Shown here: in pieces, positions 45,416 through 54,635 of the stretch
How the letters are laid out: each line of letters starts with the position of its first letter
Numbering within the stretch: position 1 is the first letter of the stretch
NCBI RefSeq assembly: GCF_038002345.1
Contig: NZ_JBBOCJ010000001.1
Location: forward strand, 930,001-994,000
DNA length: 64,000 nt
Direction of reading: 5' to 3'
Origin: Paenibacillus sp. FSL M7-0420
GTDB taxonomy: Bacteria; Bacillota; Bacilli; Paenibacillales; Paenibacillaceae
Program-made: the position numbers and the translations under genes
Notes under the pieces: generated by a model
What the model was told of the DNA's origin: nothing
Seen by the model: only the letters and a program-made list of their open reading frames with translations
The model's database searches: none

Positions 45416-46471
45416 ATGTTTGGATTCCGGTTCGTGAAATTTCAGCCCAGTGATTATGTGCTCAAGGTGAAGAATGGCAAGGTAGTGCGTGAAGGGGTCG
45501 GGCTTTCTTTTCATTATTATGCGCCGACAACCTCGGTGGTTGTGGTGCCTGTCTCCTCGATCGATGTTCCATTCATGTTCGAGGAAATTACGGCGGACTA
45601 TCAGACGGTAACCGTCCAGGGGCAGCTGACCTACCGGATTGTCGATTACCGCAAGACCACCCAGATCCTCAACTACACCTATAATCTCAAAAAGAACACC
45701 TATCTCTCCGACGATCCGCACAAGCTGGCCCAGCGGGTGATTAATATCGCCAAGGTCCTGACCAAGAAGCAGCTCGGGCAGCTCCCGCTGAAGGAGGCTA
45801 TCCAGTCGAGTGAACGTCTGGCCAAGCTGATTACCCATGAAATCGGCCAGAGTGCGGAGATTGAGAAGCTGGGCATTGAGCTGATGGGCCTGTCCATTCT
45901 GGCGATTGTACCGAATAAGGAGACGCTGCGGGCCTTGGAAGCGCAGGCCAGGGAGGAAATGCTCCGTAATGCGGATAACGCGCTATATGAGCGGCGCAAT
46001 GCTTCGATTGAGCAGGAGCGGCGGGTGAAGGAGAATGAGCTGAATACGGAGATCGCCGTTCAGACGAAGAAGAGACAGATGCGTGAGGCGCTGCTTGATT
46101 CTGACCGGTCAGCGAAGCAGAAGCAGAACGAGATGAAGGAAGAGCAGCTGATTTTTGATACGGAGCTGGAGGAGAAGAAGCAGGCGCTGATTGAGCTGGC
46201 CATTGCGAATAAGAGAGCCGAAGCAGATGCCAAGGCTTACGAGCTGACGGCGGTAATGAATTCGCTGCAAAATGTATCGCCTAACGTCCTGCAGGCGCTG
46301 ACGAATGTCGGCATGAACCCGGATAAGCTGATCGCCATCGCCTTCCAGGAGCTGGCGGAGAATGCCGGGAAGATTGGCCAGCTTAACATTACACCGGATC
46401 TGCTGCAAGGAATCATGGCCGGTTCGGCAGGAGGTGGAGCCGGAGCAGACAGAGGAGGTAACGGACGATGA
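45416..46471 (+). CDS. SPFH/band-7 domain protein
   Basis: 351 residues from ATG 45416 (TAGGAGG upstream; an ATG 6 bp earlier is too close). No signal peptide or membrane helix. Residues about 10-180 are an SPFH domain (VPVSSIDVPFMFEEITADYQTVTVQGQLTYRIVDY read in segments). Residues about 185-275 form a charged coiled coil. A Gly-rich end follows. SPFH proteins oligomerise into rings or scaffolds. The stop overlaps the next gene (ATGA). Confidence 0.87.
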   Translation: MFGFRFVKFQPSDYVLKVKNGKVVREGVGLSFHYYAPTTSVVVVPVSSIDVPFMFEEITADYQTVTVQGQLTYRIVDYRKTTQILNYTYNLKKNTYLSDDPHKLAQRVINIAKVLTKKQLGQLPLKEAIQSSERLAKLITHEIGQSAEIEKLGIELMGLSILAIVPNKETLRALEAQAREEMLRNADNALYERRNASIEQERRVKENELNTEIAVQTKKRQMREALLDSDRSAKQKQNEMKEEQLIFDTELEEKKQALIELAIANKRAEADAKAYELTAVMNSLQNVSPNVLQALTNVGMNPDKLIAIAFQELAENAGKIGQLNITPDLLQGIMAGSAGGGAGADRGGNGR

Positions 46472-47451
46472 GCAGCCGGGGATCGGAGAACAAAATCATA
46501 CTGATCAAGCGCAAGACACGCCTGGAGGAGCTGGTGGTCCGCTACAACACAATCCAGCAGGCCCAGTTCTATATTGAACGGCTGGGAGCCGATTTCAGCG
46601 ACTACTTAAGTGAGGATTTCCAATACCGCAAAGCGGTGGAGACCGCAGTGACCGAGCTCAGCGCCATCGGCCGGCTCCAGGTGCTGGAGCGGCAGCATGT
46701 GCCGAATTTCATCTTCGGGGCTGAGGATACCGTAGTGGTCCTGGGCCAGGACGGTCTGGTCGCGAATACGCTGAAATACCTTCAGGAGCAGCCGCTGATC
46801 GGAGTGAATCCTGACCCGCTGCGCTGGGATGGCGTGCTGCTGCCCTTCAGAGTCAAGGAGGTGCGGCAAGTAGTGAGTGAGGTGCTGCGCGCCCAGCGCC
46901 AGGTCCGTGAGGTTACCCTTGCCAAGGTGGAGCTGAATGACGGGCAGAGCCTGTACGGGGTGAACGATCTGTTCATCGGCCGCCGGACCCATGTCTCGGC
47001 CCGGTATCAGCTGGAGCTGAACGGGCAGCTGGAGCAGCAGTCCTCCAGTGGCATCATTGTCTCGACCGGCCTGGGCTCCACGGGCTGGCTCAAGAGTGTG
47101 CTCGCCGGAGCCGCAGGTATCGTCAGCCGTGCCGCACAAATGCAGCATGCAGAGGCTGAACGGACAGCCCGGGTATCTGCGGAGATTGCTGCAGTCAGCG
47201 CGGGCGGCGGGCTGGCCTGGAATCATCCAGAGTTGTATTTCACTGTGCGGGAGCCTTTTCCAAGCCGGACGACTTCAGCAGAGCTGGTATTCGGGAGAAT
47301 CAGCAGCAGTCTGCCGCTGCGCATTACGTCGCAGATGCCAGAGGATGGCGTGATCTTCAGCGATGGCGTAGAGAGCGATTATCTGGAGTTCAACTCCGGG
47401 GTGGAAGCGACGGTTGGGCTCGCGGAGAAGACCGGCAGGCTGGTAGTCTAG
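46468..47451 (+). CDS. NAD kinase-like protein with altered GGDG motif
   Basis: 327 residues. The NAD/diacylglycerol-kinase fold is indicated by VVVLGQDGLVANTLKYL (GGDGT position), PLIGVNPDPLRWDGVLLPF and GIIVSTGLGSTGWL, a match to the NADK STGSTA motif region. The first Gly of GGDG is Gln-shifted (GQDGL), so catalysis is uncertain. An N-terminal ~85-residue helical extension is present. Coupled to the SPFH gene, implying a joint function. Confidence 0.75.
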   Translation: MSSRGSENKIILIKRKTRLEELVVRYNTIQQAQFYIERLGADFSDYLSEDFQYRKAVETAVTELSAIGRLQVLERQHVPNFIFGAEDTVVVLGQDGLVANTLKYLQEQPLIGVNPDPLRWDGVLLPFRVKEVRQVVSEVLRAQRQVREVTLAKVELNDGQSLYGVNDLFIGRRTHVSARYQLELNGQLEQQSSSGIIVSTGLGSTGWLKSVLAGAAGIVSRAAQMQHAEAERTARVSAEIAAVSAGGGLAWNHPELYFTVREPFPSRTTSAELVFGRISSSLPLRITSQMPEDGVIFSDGVESDYLEFNSGVEATVGLAEKTGRLVV

Positions 47452-47488
47452 ACGAGGCGCAGACCGTTCATGGCGGGGCGGGTACGCC

Positions 47489-47537
47489 AAAAGGGTTCTC
47501 TCAGCTTCCGCTGCTGCGGTCTGAGAGAACCCTTTTT
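47489..47537 (+). terminator. Strong bidirectional terminator
   Basis: AAAAGGGTTCTCTCAG pairs perfectly with CTGAGAGAACCCTTTT; T runs flank both sides. Between the NADK-like gene and a convergent gene. Confidence 0.9.
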
Positions 47538-47587
47538 AGCATACAAAACAGTCGTTCAAGCGAAGCTGCCTATGCTCCCCGCTCTTC

Positions 47588-48145
47588 CTACTGGAAGCTT
47601 CGTCCCTGGTTCATTGGAGCGTTATAGGAGGAGCCTGCGGACATCGGTGTCTGCATTGGCGTATGCATCGGCTGGTGGTTGATCCCCGCGTTGATCGGGC
47701 TATGCAGTGAGTTCACCGGCTGGCTGCTTGAAGTGAAGGACGGGCTGAAGGAGGAGTTATACCCTCCCATTCCTGTATTGTGGCTCTGGCCCATTGGCTG
47801 GTTCTGTCCCATAGAATGCATTAGTCCCATCTGGTTCCCGGAATTGAAGCTTGGAATGCTTGTATGGGTATTGAAGCCGGAAGTCTGCGGGAACTGCTCC
47901 ATTGATCTGACCGACTGCGAGATCTGCTCCAACTGCTGCATCGCGGTCTGATGGCCCTGCAGCGCCTGCTGGATCATCTGAATGGCCTTGCTGTTATGCT
48001 GGCTAAGCTCCTGGAGCTTGGCGGCATCCTGCTGCTCCTGCTGGAGAAGCTGCTGATAATTCTGCGTTCCCTGCTGGGTCTGTGCCATCAGCTGCTGAAC
48101 GATTTGCTCGCATTCCCGGATCTGTGCAGATGAGTTGGTATTCAA
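47588..48145 (-). CDS. Gln/Met/Ser-rich protein with N-terminal coiled coil
   Basis: 185 residues from TTG 48145 (AAGGAGG 8 bp upstream). Residues about 1-80 are a Gln-rich coiled coil (QIRECEQIVQQLMAQTQQG, QLLQQEQQDAAKLQELSQ). Residues about 85-185 are low-complexity, rich in Ser, Asn, Gln, Met, Pro and Gly, with repeated PMxTPM-like turns. No membrane segment or signal peptide. It may be a spore coat or spore-associated protein; no family recognised. Confidence 0.65.
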   Translation of the reverse strand: MNTNSSAQIRECEQIVQQLMAQTQQGTQNYQQLLQQEQQDAAKLQELSQHNSKAIQMIQQALQGHQTAMQQLEQISQSVRSMEQFPQTSGFNTHTSIPSFNSGNQMGLMHSMGQNQPMGQSHNTGMGGYNSSFSPSFTSSSQPVNSLHSPINAGINHQPMHTPMQTPMSAGSSYNAPMNQGRSFQ

Positions 48146-48400
48146 AATTGTTGGCCTCCTTGAGATGGGTGTTATGGTCATGCGGGCTTATTATCTCTGA
48201 TGGGGCTGGCGAATATTCACGCTTCTGTTGCAAGGGAGGCGCTTCCGCCAAGAACGGTTACAATATTGCAAACGTTGCGTCACTCCGGGCGGGACGAGTT
48301 GATAAGAATAGGTACAGGCTGCTCTGCAACTATTGCGGCAAATGAACGTCTATGTAGAAAGACAATCCAGAATCATCCATAACCTGGAGGTGGGGCAACT

Positions 48401-49306
48401 ATGAGTCAGCGTGAACAGGCAAGCCGGATTCAAACGTATTTTCCCAAAAGCATCGCACTTACACTGGTATTCGTAATGCTTTTGACCGCATGCTTCACAG
48501 GATCGGCCGCTGCGGCATCGTCTTCTTCAGATCTGATCATTGTGAACAAAAAAACGAACAAACTGGCCTATTACAGTGATGGCAAGCTGGTGAAGATTTT
48601 TCCGGTCGCTACCGGTAAAACGAAAAGTCTGACGCCTGAAGGCAGCTTCAAGATGGTGGTCAAAATCAAAAACAGACCCTACTACAAGGATAAGATTCCC
48701 GGAGGCGATCCGGCCAATCCGCTGGGGGACCGCTGGCTGGGGCTGGAGGTAAATGACACTTACGGCACGACTTACGCCATTCACGGCAACAACAATGAAT
48801 CCTCAATCGGTAAATATGTCAGCGCCGGATGCATCCGCATGCATAATGACGATATTCATTGGCTGTATCCGAAGATTAAGAAGAATACCCGGGTAATCAT
48901 TACAACCTCCGGGCTTGAGATGGCGGGCATTGCCGAGAAGAGCGGCTACCGTCTGGGATCTACGATGATTGCGGGAGCTTTTGTCAAGGGCGGGGAGAAG
49001 CTGCCGGTGAAGAATTCCTTCCTGCTGGAGGATGCACGGGTGTACATTCCACTGAGTGAATCCGTGAAGCTGCTGGGCGGAAGCCTGATGCAGGAGGCGG
49101 GAACCGGAGCGCTCATCATCACAATAGGCAAGAATACAGCAGTTCACAAGCCGCTTAGCACGAAGGCAAAAGTGAACGGCAAAACGGTGGAGATGCTAGC
49201 CTCCAAAAGTATAGACGGGCGCCTGTATATTCCACTGGGCAGCTTAACGCCTTTGTTCGGCCTGCCGTTCAGCTGGAATGCTAAAGAGGGAGTAGTGAAG
49301 CTATAA
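48401..49306 (+). CDS. Exported L,D-transpeptidase with copper-amine-oxidase-N domain
   Basis: 301 residues. Signal peptide (FVMLLTACFTGSAAAA). YkuD domain at about residues 45-170 with IHGNNNESSIGKYVSAGC and catalytic Cys in SAGCIRMHNDD. The C-terminal ~100 residues are a copper amine oxidase N-like module (ARVYIPLSESVKLLGGSL; RLYIPLGSLTPLFGLPFSWN). Catalyses 3-3 peptidoglycan cross-links, often in spore cortex or stationary wall. Ribosome site GGAGGTGGGG. Confidence 0.92.
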   Translation: MSQREQASRIQTYFPKSIALTLVFVMLLTACFTGSAAAASSSSDLIIVNKKTNKLAYYSDGKLVKIFPVATGKTKSLTPEGSFKMVVKIKNRPYYKDKIPGGDPANPLGDRWLGLEVNDTYGTTYAIHGNNNESSIGKYVSAGCIRMHNDDIHWLYPKIKKNTRVIITTSGLEMAGIAEKSGYRLGSTMIAGAFVKGGEKLPVKNSFLLEDARVYIPLSESVKLLGGSLMQEAGTGALIITIGKNTAVHKPLSTKAKVNGKTVEMLASKSIDGRLYIPLGSLTPLFGLPFSWNAKEGVVKL

Positions 49307-49418
49307 AGTAGCAGGGCGCTGCGCAAGGCCAGATGATCCAACCAATATGCCGCCGTATACTGCGGCTCCAGAAGCCAGCCGATCGATTATTGATGGGCTG
49401 GCTTCAATGTTTCACTAG

Positions 49419-50033
49419 GTGAGTAGAGTGACAGGATACATAGAGAATAGTAATATGAGAGAGATTTGTTATATTCTTGATCTGCCAGGGGAGGGACTGA
49501 AGATTAGAGTACGTATTATAGGCGGCTGCGGGAGCGGGAAGACGTATATCGCCCGGAAATTAGCTCAAAGTTACGGAATTCCATGCTATGAAACGGATAA
49601 TTTTGTCTGGGATCGCATGGACAACACCAAGAACTCCCCGGAGGTACGGGATGCCAAGCTCGCGGAAGCTATGGATGCGGAGTCGTGGATCATAGAGGGC
49701 GTGCATTACCAATGGGGAACCGAAAGCTTCCGGCAAGCGGATCTGATTTTTCTGATTCGGCCTAAGGCTTATGTACAGGATGCCCGGGTCATCAGCAGGT
49801 TCATGAAGACCAGGCTGGGGCTGGAGCAGGGGAATTATAAGCAGTCGTTCAAGTATCTCCGGGTGATGCTGCTGGAATGGAACCGCGGCTTCCGGAGGGA
49901 GAGTATTCCTGCGATTATGGCATTAACCGAACAGTATCAGGCTAAACGGATCATCGTGCAGCAGAATCGTGAGATTTTGCAGCATGTCGGCAGGTATGTG
50001 CGGGGGAAGAGTGTGCTGGGAGCGAGTGATTAA
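49419..50033 (+). CDS. P-loop kinase, DNA topology modulation (FlaR)-like
   Basis: Up to 204 residues; the start is uncertain. Options are GTG 49419, ATG 49455, or a shorter form beginning close to the Walker A, where GGGGAGGG precedes an ATT. Walker A GGCGSGKTYIARKLA, then YETDNFVWDR, WIIEGVHYQWG and DLIFLIRPKAY are typical of the adenylate-kinase-like FlaR group. Biological role unclear in this family. Confidence 0.75.
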   Translation: MSRVTGYIENSNMREICYILDLPGEGLKIRVRIIGGCGSGKTYIARKLAQSYGIPCYETDNFVWDRMDNTKNSPEVRDAKLAEAMDAESWIIEGVHYQWGTESFRQADLIFLIRPKAYVQDARVISRFMKTRLGLEQGNYKQSFKYLRVMLLEWNRGFRRESIPAIMALTEQYQAKRIIVQQNREILQHVGRYVRGKSVLGASD

Positions 50034-50115
50034 TGGGATTGTATGGGAGGCCCGAGTTGTGTGGCCGGGGTTATGGACATGAGTGATAGACTACTTTTGC
50101 GTGAGGGGTGAAAGT

Positions 50116-50685
50116 ATGGAGCCGTGGATCGAGGAAGAACTTAATTTATACGATTTTGTAGGCTTTTGGAAAAGAGTGCTGATTAATTTCATCGATTTCC
50201 TGATTCTTATTTTTCCAACTTACTTGCTGGAGCGGATTTCAGTTTCTGCTGCAGAATCGGCAGGGTCAGCGTTCCCGCTTTTTATACAGTTTGTACTGCT
50301 TATGGCGTTCAATGTATTTATGGTTGTCCAATACGGAGGCACGCCGGGCAGGCTTCTTTTGAGGGCAAGAATCGTTGATGAGAATGGAAGATATCCGGTG
50401 CTCAAGCAGGCTTTAATCAGGGATAGTTTTATTATTGTTAACAGCTTCCTGGCAGTGATTGTAGGTCTGAATTCAGAGGCGTTATCCGCCATACCAAGCA
50501 GTCCCGTGAACTGGAGTCCGCTTGCGGCGGATTTGAATGCTTTTATTGGCTGGGTCGTGGTGTTGGATTGCCTATTCATCGTATTTACCCCACGCAAGCG
50601 GGCGCTGCATGATCTGATGGCCCGAACTTATGTGGTGAACAAAACAGCGCTGGACCGTGATCAGACAGGAAAATTCATAGCATAA
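50116..50685 (+). CDS. RDD-family membrane protein
   Basis: 189 residues from ATG 50116 (GAGGGGTGAAAG upstream). Three to four helices; GFWKRVLINFIDFLIL, YGGTPGRLLLRARIVDENG and RKRALHDLMARTYVV are RDD family features. Function unknown; some RDD proteins act as Na+ or Li+ transporters. Confidence 0.85.
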   Translation: MEPWIEEELNLYDFVGFWKRVLINFIDFLILIFPTYLLERISVSAAESAGSAFPLFIQFVLLMAFNVFMVVQYGGTPGRLLLRARIVDENGRYPVLKQALIRDSFIIVNSFLAVIVGLNSEALSAIPSSPVNWSPLAADLNAFIGWVVVLDCLFIVFTPRKRALHDLMARTYVVNKTALDRDQTGKFIA

Positions 50686-50805
50686 GGCAATGTGTATAAT
50701 ACCTGGATCAGGAGGCCTGCACCTGCAACCTTTGTTACAGCCCCTGCGTCATAGGGTACAGTTTAGACACACGAGGATGTTTCCAACAACGAAGGAGATG
50801 GCAGC

Positions 50806-51558
50806 ATGACTACATCAATTAGAACAATCACAGGTATTCTTATCATTGGTGCGATGCTAAGTCTTACAGCCTGTAATTCCGGCAAAACGAATACATCGTC
50901 AAGCAATACGGCTGCGGCTACAGCGACTGTGCAGACAGGGGATAATGCTTCATCTGCAGCAGAAGGTGCGCGGGTAAGCGGATCTAGTACAGATGACGGC
51001 GCTGCTGCGGGTGCAGAGCCTGTAACTGCTGACCCTGAAGCCGCTGCCGGAGCTGCATCAGAGTCTACGGTCACTGAAGCCGCAGGGGCTGAAGCAGATA
51101 CCGTAGCTCCCGCCACTCCGCAGGAACGCAGCAAGCAGCTGAAGGAGCTGCTGGAGCTTGCTAAGCAGGGCAAGGTGCCCGGCGTCGAATATGCTGCACA
51201 CACCGGACTTATTGATGAGGTGGAAGCAGCATGGGGAGAGCCGGATCTCAAGGAATCGGCAGGCAAAGGGATCTATTCCACCTATTCAGGCAAGCAGGTG
51301 GTAATCGGCTTCAATAAGGGCAGCAAGATTTTCGATGTGCGCTCCAGCGCCCCGGACCTGCGTAACCTGACACTGGAACAGATTGAAGAGGTGCTCGGGA
51401 AGCCGGATGCCACCACCGTGAATGGTGAGCATAACATCTATATTTATCAGGCCAACAAGCAGTATCAGCTCAAATTCATCATTCCGGAATCAACAGGAAC
51501 GGTAGATCATATCTCCGTGTTTTCGGAGCAGGATTCTATTAATAATATGGCAGGCTAG
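50806..51558 (+). CDS. YjgB/DUF4309-like lipoprotein
   Basis: 250 residues. Lipobox LTACN (Cys23), then an ~85-residue Ala/Ser/Thr/Glu-rich linker, then a DUF4309-type domain (KVPGVEYAAHTGLIDEVEAAWGEPD read in segments; LEQIEEVLGKPD). Membrane-anchored, extracellular. Ribosome site GAAGGAG. Followed by a terminator and repeat array C. Confidence 0.83.
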   Translation: MTTSIRTITGILIIGAMLSLTACNSGKTNTSSSNTAAATATVQTGDNASSAAEGARVSGSSTDDGAAAGAEPVTADPEAAAGAASESTVTEAAGAEADTVAPATPQERSKQLKELLELAKQGKVPGVEYAAHTGLIDEVEAAWGEPDLKESAGKGIYSTYSGKQVVIGFNKGSKIFDVRSSAPDLRNLTLEQIEEVLGKPDATTVNGEHNIYIYQANKQYQLKFIIPESTGTVDHISVFSEQDSINNMAG

Positions 51559-51590
51559 TCAGCTCAGAGCATCTTAGAGCAACTATGATA

Positions 51591-51624
51591 TCCCCTTGCA
51601 GCGGCAACTGCAGGGGGATTTTTT
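51591..51624 (+). terminator. Terminator of the YjgB-like gene
   Basis: TCCCCTTGCAG pairs with CTGCAGGGGGA, followed by six T; 33 bp after the stop. Confidence 0.9.
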
Positions 51625-51636
51625 CGGTTTACAGCC

Positions 51637-51975
51637 ATGTAATCGGAAAACCGATTACAATGGGACCGAAGGCGGCGCGCAGGTCAAATGTAATCGAAAA
51701 ACCGATCACAATGGGACCGAAGGCGGCGCGCAGGCCAAATGTAATCGAAAAACCGATCACAATGGGACCGAAGGCGGCACGCAGGCCAAATGTAATCGAA
51801 AAACCGATTACAACGGGACCGGGGGGCGGTGCGCAGGCCAAATGTAATCGGAAAACCGATTACAATGGGACCGAAGGCGGCGTGTAGGCCAAATGTAATC
51901 GAAAAACCGATTACAATGAGACCGAGGGACGGCGTGTAGGCGAAATGTAATCGAAAAACCGCTGGCGCGTGAGCC
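51637..51975. repeat. 51-bp tandem repeat array C with the same dyad core as array B
   Basis: Seven units with ATGTAATCG at 51637, 51688, 51739, 51790, 51842, 51893 and 51945. Steps are 51, 51, 51, 52, 51 and 52 bp. The core TGTAATCG-GAAAAC-CGATTACA is a perfect 8-9 bp hairpin in several units. The intervening half (GGGACCGAAGGCGGCGCGC) differs from array B. The last unit is truncated after the core. Lies between a terminator and the winged-helix gene. Confidence 0.92.
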
Positions 51976-52069
51976 AGGCCGCCTTAACCAGTTGCGAGTA
52001 CTTAAATAAAGTCAACGCATGATGTATACTTTCTCTTATGAAAGAAATCAGAAGAAATGAGGCACGGCC

Positions 52070-53224
52070 ATGCATCTGGAGCTGATCGCAAGTGAATATA
52101 AGGTATCCGCCGGAGGATTAACGGTAGAGCTGTTGCCCAAGGAGTTCGCACTACTGCAGTTTCTGTACCGCAACCGGGGGCGGACCTTCAGCCGCGAGCA
52201 GCTGCTGGATAAAGTGTGGCCGATGGAGTATCCGGTGGAGCGGACGGTGGACGATCATATCTACAGGCTGCGTAAGAAGCTGAGGCCGTTAGGCGGGATC
52301 GACATTAAGACGATCCGCGGCTTCGGCTACAGTCTGACAATTCCAGGGAGTCTGGAAGGCGTAGCGGTGAATCCGGCAACGCATGATTCTGGGCTGCGGG
52401 ATACCATGCGCGAGGTCTTCTCGAAATTCCATGTGTACGGCCAGGGCAAATCGATGCTCACTCTGGCCCGCCAGCAGGACATCCTTGGCTATGAGCTGGA
52501 CCCGCATTATGCGATGGTTGTTCATTTCGTGCAGGGAGATCTGGAGTGGCTGATTCATACGGACGAGATACCGCTGAAGGACCGGCTCTTTTACCTCAAT
52601 CTGTTCTACTTCTTCACTGGCAATCCCAAGGAGAAGGTGGAATACGCCGAGCGCCTCATAGAGCGGAATCTGCTGAACGCCCCTGAACAGCTGGAGCTGG
52701 AGATTCTGACGATGCTGGACTTGTACACCCTTGCCGGGTTGCCGGAGCTAGCGCTGGAACGCCTGAAACGAACCTACCAGGTCATCGCTGAACCCGGCTT
52801 CGAGAATTTCATACCTGTTACGATGATTACCGAGTTGTTCGTCCGTCTGGTGGCGGGTGCCGGTGAGGAAGAACTGGAACGGCTGGATGAAGCAGTGGGC
52901 CGAGTGCTGCGGGATAAGCCTTTTTTGCGCGAGATTGGCAGTTATAAGGTGGTAAAAGGTCTCTGGGCGCTACGGCGTGAACAATGGGCGGAAGGGGATA
53001 AGCTGATTCAGGAGGGGCTGCAGGTGATGGAGATGTCCGGCTTCGTTCCGCTGCGGCTCTATTCGATCTACCGGATTCACCATTTCTGCCGCATGTTCCT
53101 GGCGGGAAGCTCCTTGGACCGCAAATATGAGGAACTGTTCACTACAGGCCTTGAAGTTTGCGGCCTGCCCCGGCTGGAGCAGACGCTTGAGGATCTGCTG
53201 CTGGGATTGCCGGAAGCCCTCTGA
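52070..53224 (+). CDS. Winged-helix regulator with C-terminal helical (BTAD/TPR-like) domain
   Basis: 384 residues. Residues about 1-95 are an OmpR/PhoB-type winged helix (LPKEFALLQFLYRNRGRTFS; VDDHIYRLRKKL; IKTIRGFGYSL) with no receiver domain before it. Residues about 120-384 are helical repeats, similar to BTAD/TPR activator domains. Likely a ligand- or partner-controlled activator. An MFS gene starts 80 bp downstream and may be its target. I see only a weak ribosome site. Confidence 0.8.
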   Translation: MHLELIASEYKVSAGGLTVELLPKEFALLQFLYRNRGRTFSREQLLDKVWPMEYPVERTVDDHIYRLRKKLRPLGGIDIKTIRGFGYSLTIPGSLEGVAVNPATHDSGLRDTMREVFSKFHVYGQGKSMLTLARQQDILGYELDPHYAMVVHFVQGDLEWLIHTDEIPLKDRLFYLNLFYFFTGNPKEKVEYAERLIERNLLNAPEQLELEILTMLDLYTLAGLPELALERLKRTYQVIAEPGFENFIPVTMITELFVRLVAGAGEEELERLDEAVGRVLRDKPFLREIGSYKVVKGLWALRREQWAEGDKLIQEGLQVMEMSGFVPLRLYSIYRIHHFCRMFLAGSSLDRKYEELFTTGLEVCGLPRLEQTLEDLLLGLPEAL

Positions 53225-53303
53225 TATTTCTCTGACAATCCTCCGTTATCTTAGGATCATAGATGGATCATCTAAGATTACAGGTAACCTGGAGGAATGT
53301 CAG

Positions 53304-54587
53304 ATGGAGATTTCAACCAAGCAGGGAACAAGCCTGCTGCACAACAAAACGTATATGCGGGTCTACACGGCGTTCGCCACTGCCAGCTTCGGCGACTGGT
53401 TCGATGCGCTGGCCATTCAAGTGCTGGTCGGCTACCGCTGGCAGGCCAGTCCGCTGATGCTGGCGCTCATTCCGGTAGCCCTAGCGCTGCCGAGCATTCT
53501 GCTCGGCTCGGTTGCCGGCGCGGCCGCCGACCGGATGAACAAGCTGAAGCTGATGCGTATCTGCGACCTGCTGACCGCTCTCTTGACCCTACTGGTGCTG
53601 TTCGCTCCGAGTATGGTCTGGCTGCTGCCGCTGCTGGCCCTGCGCTCCGCGCTGTCCACGCTGAATATGCCGGCTCAGCAGTCCCTGACCCGCAGTCTCG
53701 TGAGAGAAGACCAGCTGCTGCAAGCCTCATCACTCAACGGACTGGTCAACCAGGGCTCCAAAATCGCAGGTCCCTTGCTCGGAGGTCTGGCCCTCGCCTT
53801 CCTTACGCCGCAGTGGTGCATCCTGCTGAATGCCTTGCTGCGCGGCTGCTCTTATCTGTTGTTGTTGTCTATCAAGAATATCCGCACGGATGAAGCAGAC
53901 AGCAAGCTGTCTGAAGCGCAGGAAGGCAAGCTCCCGCTTCTCACAATGTGGCGGGAAGGCTGGGGCTTCCTGCTGCGCAGCCGGCTGCTGCTGACCGCGA
54001 TGTTCTTCGGACTGGCCGGATCAATGGTCATTCAGGTGGTTGATTTTCAGTTCACCAGTCTGTTCCGGATCTTCGCACCGGAGCGGGAAGCGCTGCTGGG
54101 CTGGATGGTTGCCGCCACGGGAGCGGGAGCCGTGCTGATCATTCTGGTTCTGAACAAGCTGAAATCCGAATACGGGTATGGCTGGAAGCTGGGCCTCGGG
54201 TATGTGCTGATTGGCGGGGCGATTGCGGCGCTGGGTCTGCTTCAGCCGGGGGCGTCAATTCTGTGGGTGCTGTTCATCGGCTTTGTGCTGGGGATCGGCA
54301 ACGGTATGTTTATGGTGACGTTCAATTATTGTCTGCAAAAAGAAACCCCGCCGCACATGATAGGCCGAATCTTCGGGATCCAGAATACCGTACTCAGCGC
54401 GGTGCTGATTGTAGCGCCTCTCCTGGGCGGTGTGCTGGTGCAGTATGCGGGTCCGGCCCGTATATTTGTCAACATTGGCTTGCTGCAGGTGCTCCTGGGT
54501 CTGACAGGTGTGGTGTTTGGCCGGCAGCTCTGGCCGGTGGCGGGGTCTAAAGCGGAAGCCGCTCATCCGGCAGCAGAGAGTAGCTAA
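53304..54587 (+). CDS. MFS transporter
   Basis: 427 residues from ATG 53304 (CTGGAGGA upstream). About twelve helices; ATASFGDWFDALAIQVLV start and GSVAGAAADRMNKLKLM loop 2-3 motif. Resembles the MefA/enterobactin-exporter type of drug-efflux MFS (MFS_3). Substrate unknown. Downstream of the winged-helix regulator on the same strand. Confidence 0.88.
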   Translation: MEISTKQGTSLLHNKTYMRVYTAFATASFGDWFDALAIQVLVGYRWQASPLMLALIPVALALPSILLGSVAGAAADRMNKLKLMRICDLLTALLTLLVLFAPSMVWLLPLLALRSALSTLNMPAQQSLTRSLVREDQLLQASSLNGLVNQGSKIAGPLLGGLALAFLTPQWCILLNALLRGCSYLLLLSIKNIRTDEADSKLSEAQEGKLPLLTMWREGWGFLLRSRLLLTAMFFGLAGSMVIQVVDFQFTSLFRIFAPEREALLGWMVAATGAGAVLIILVLNKLKSEYGYGWKLGLGYVLIGGAIAALGLLQPGASILWVLFIGFVLGIGNGMFMVTFNYCLQKETPPHMIGRIFGIQNTVLSAVLIVAPLLGGVLVQYAGPARIFVNIGLLQVLLGLTGVVFGRQLWPVAGSKAEAAHPAAESS

Positions 54588-54635
54588 GAAGGTTGATAGA
54601 TCACTAATGTCTGTATGGACGAACAGGAGGAGCTT

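Noticed and set aside
19730..51975. CRISPR arrays
   Set aside because: The whole 51-bp unit is repeated with small drift; there are no unique spacers, the repeat is not constant, and no cas gene is present.
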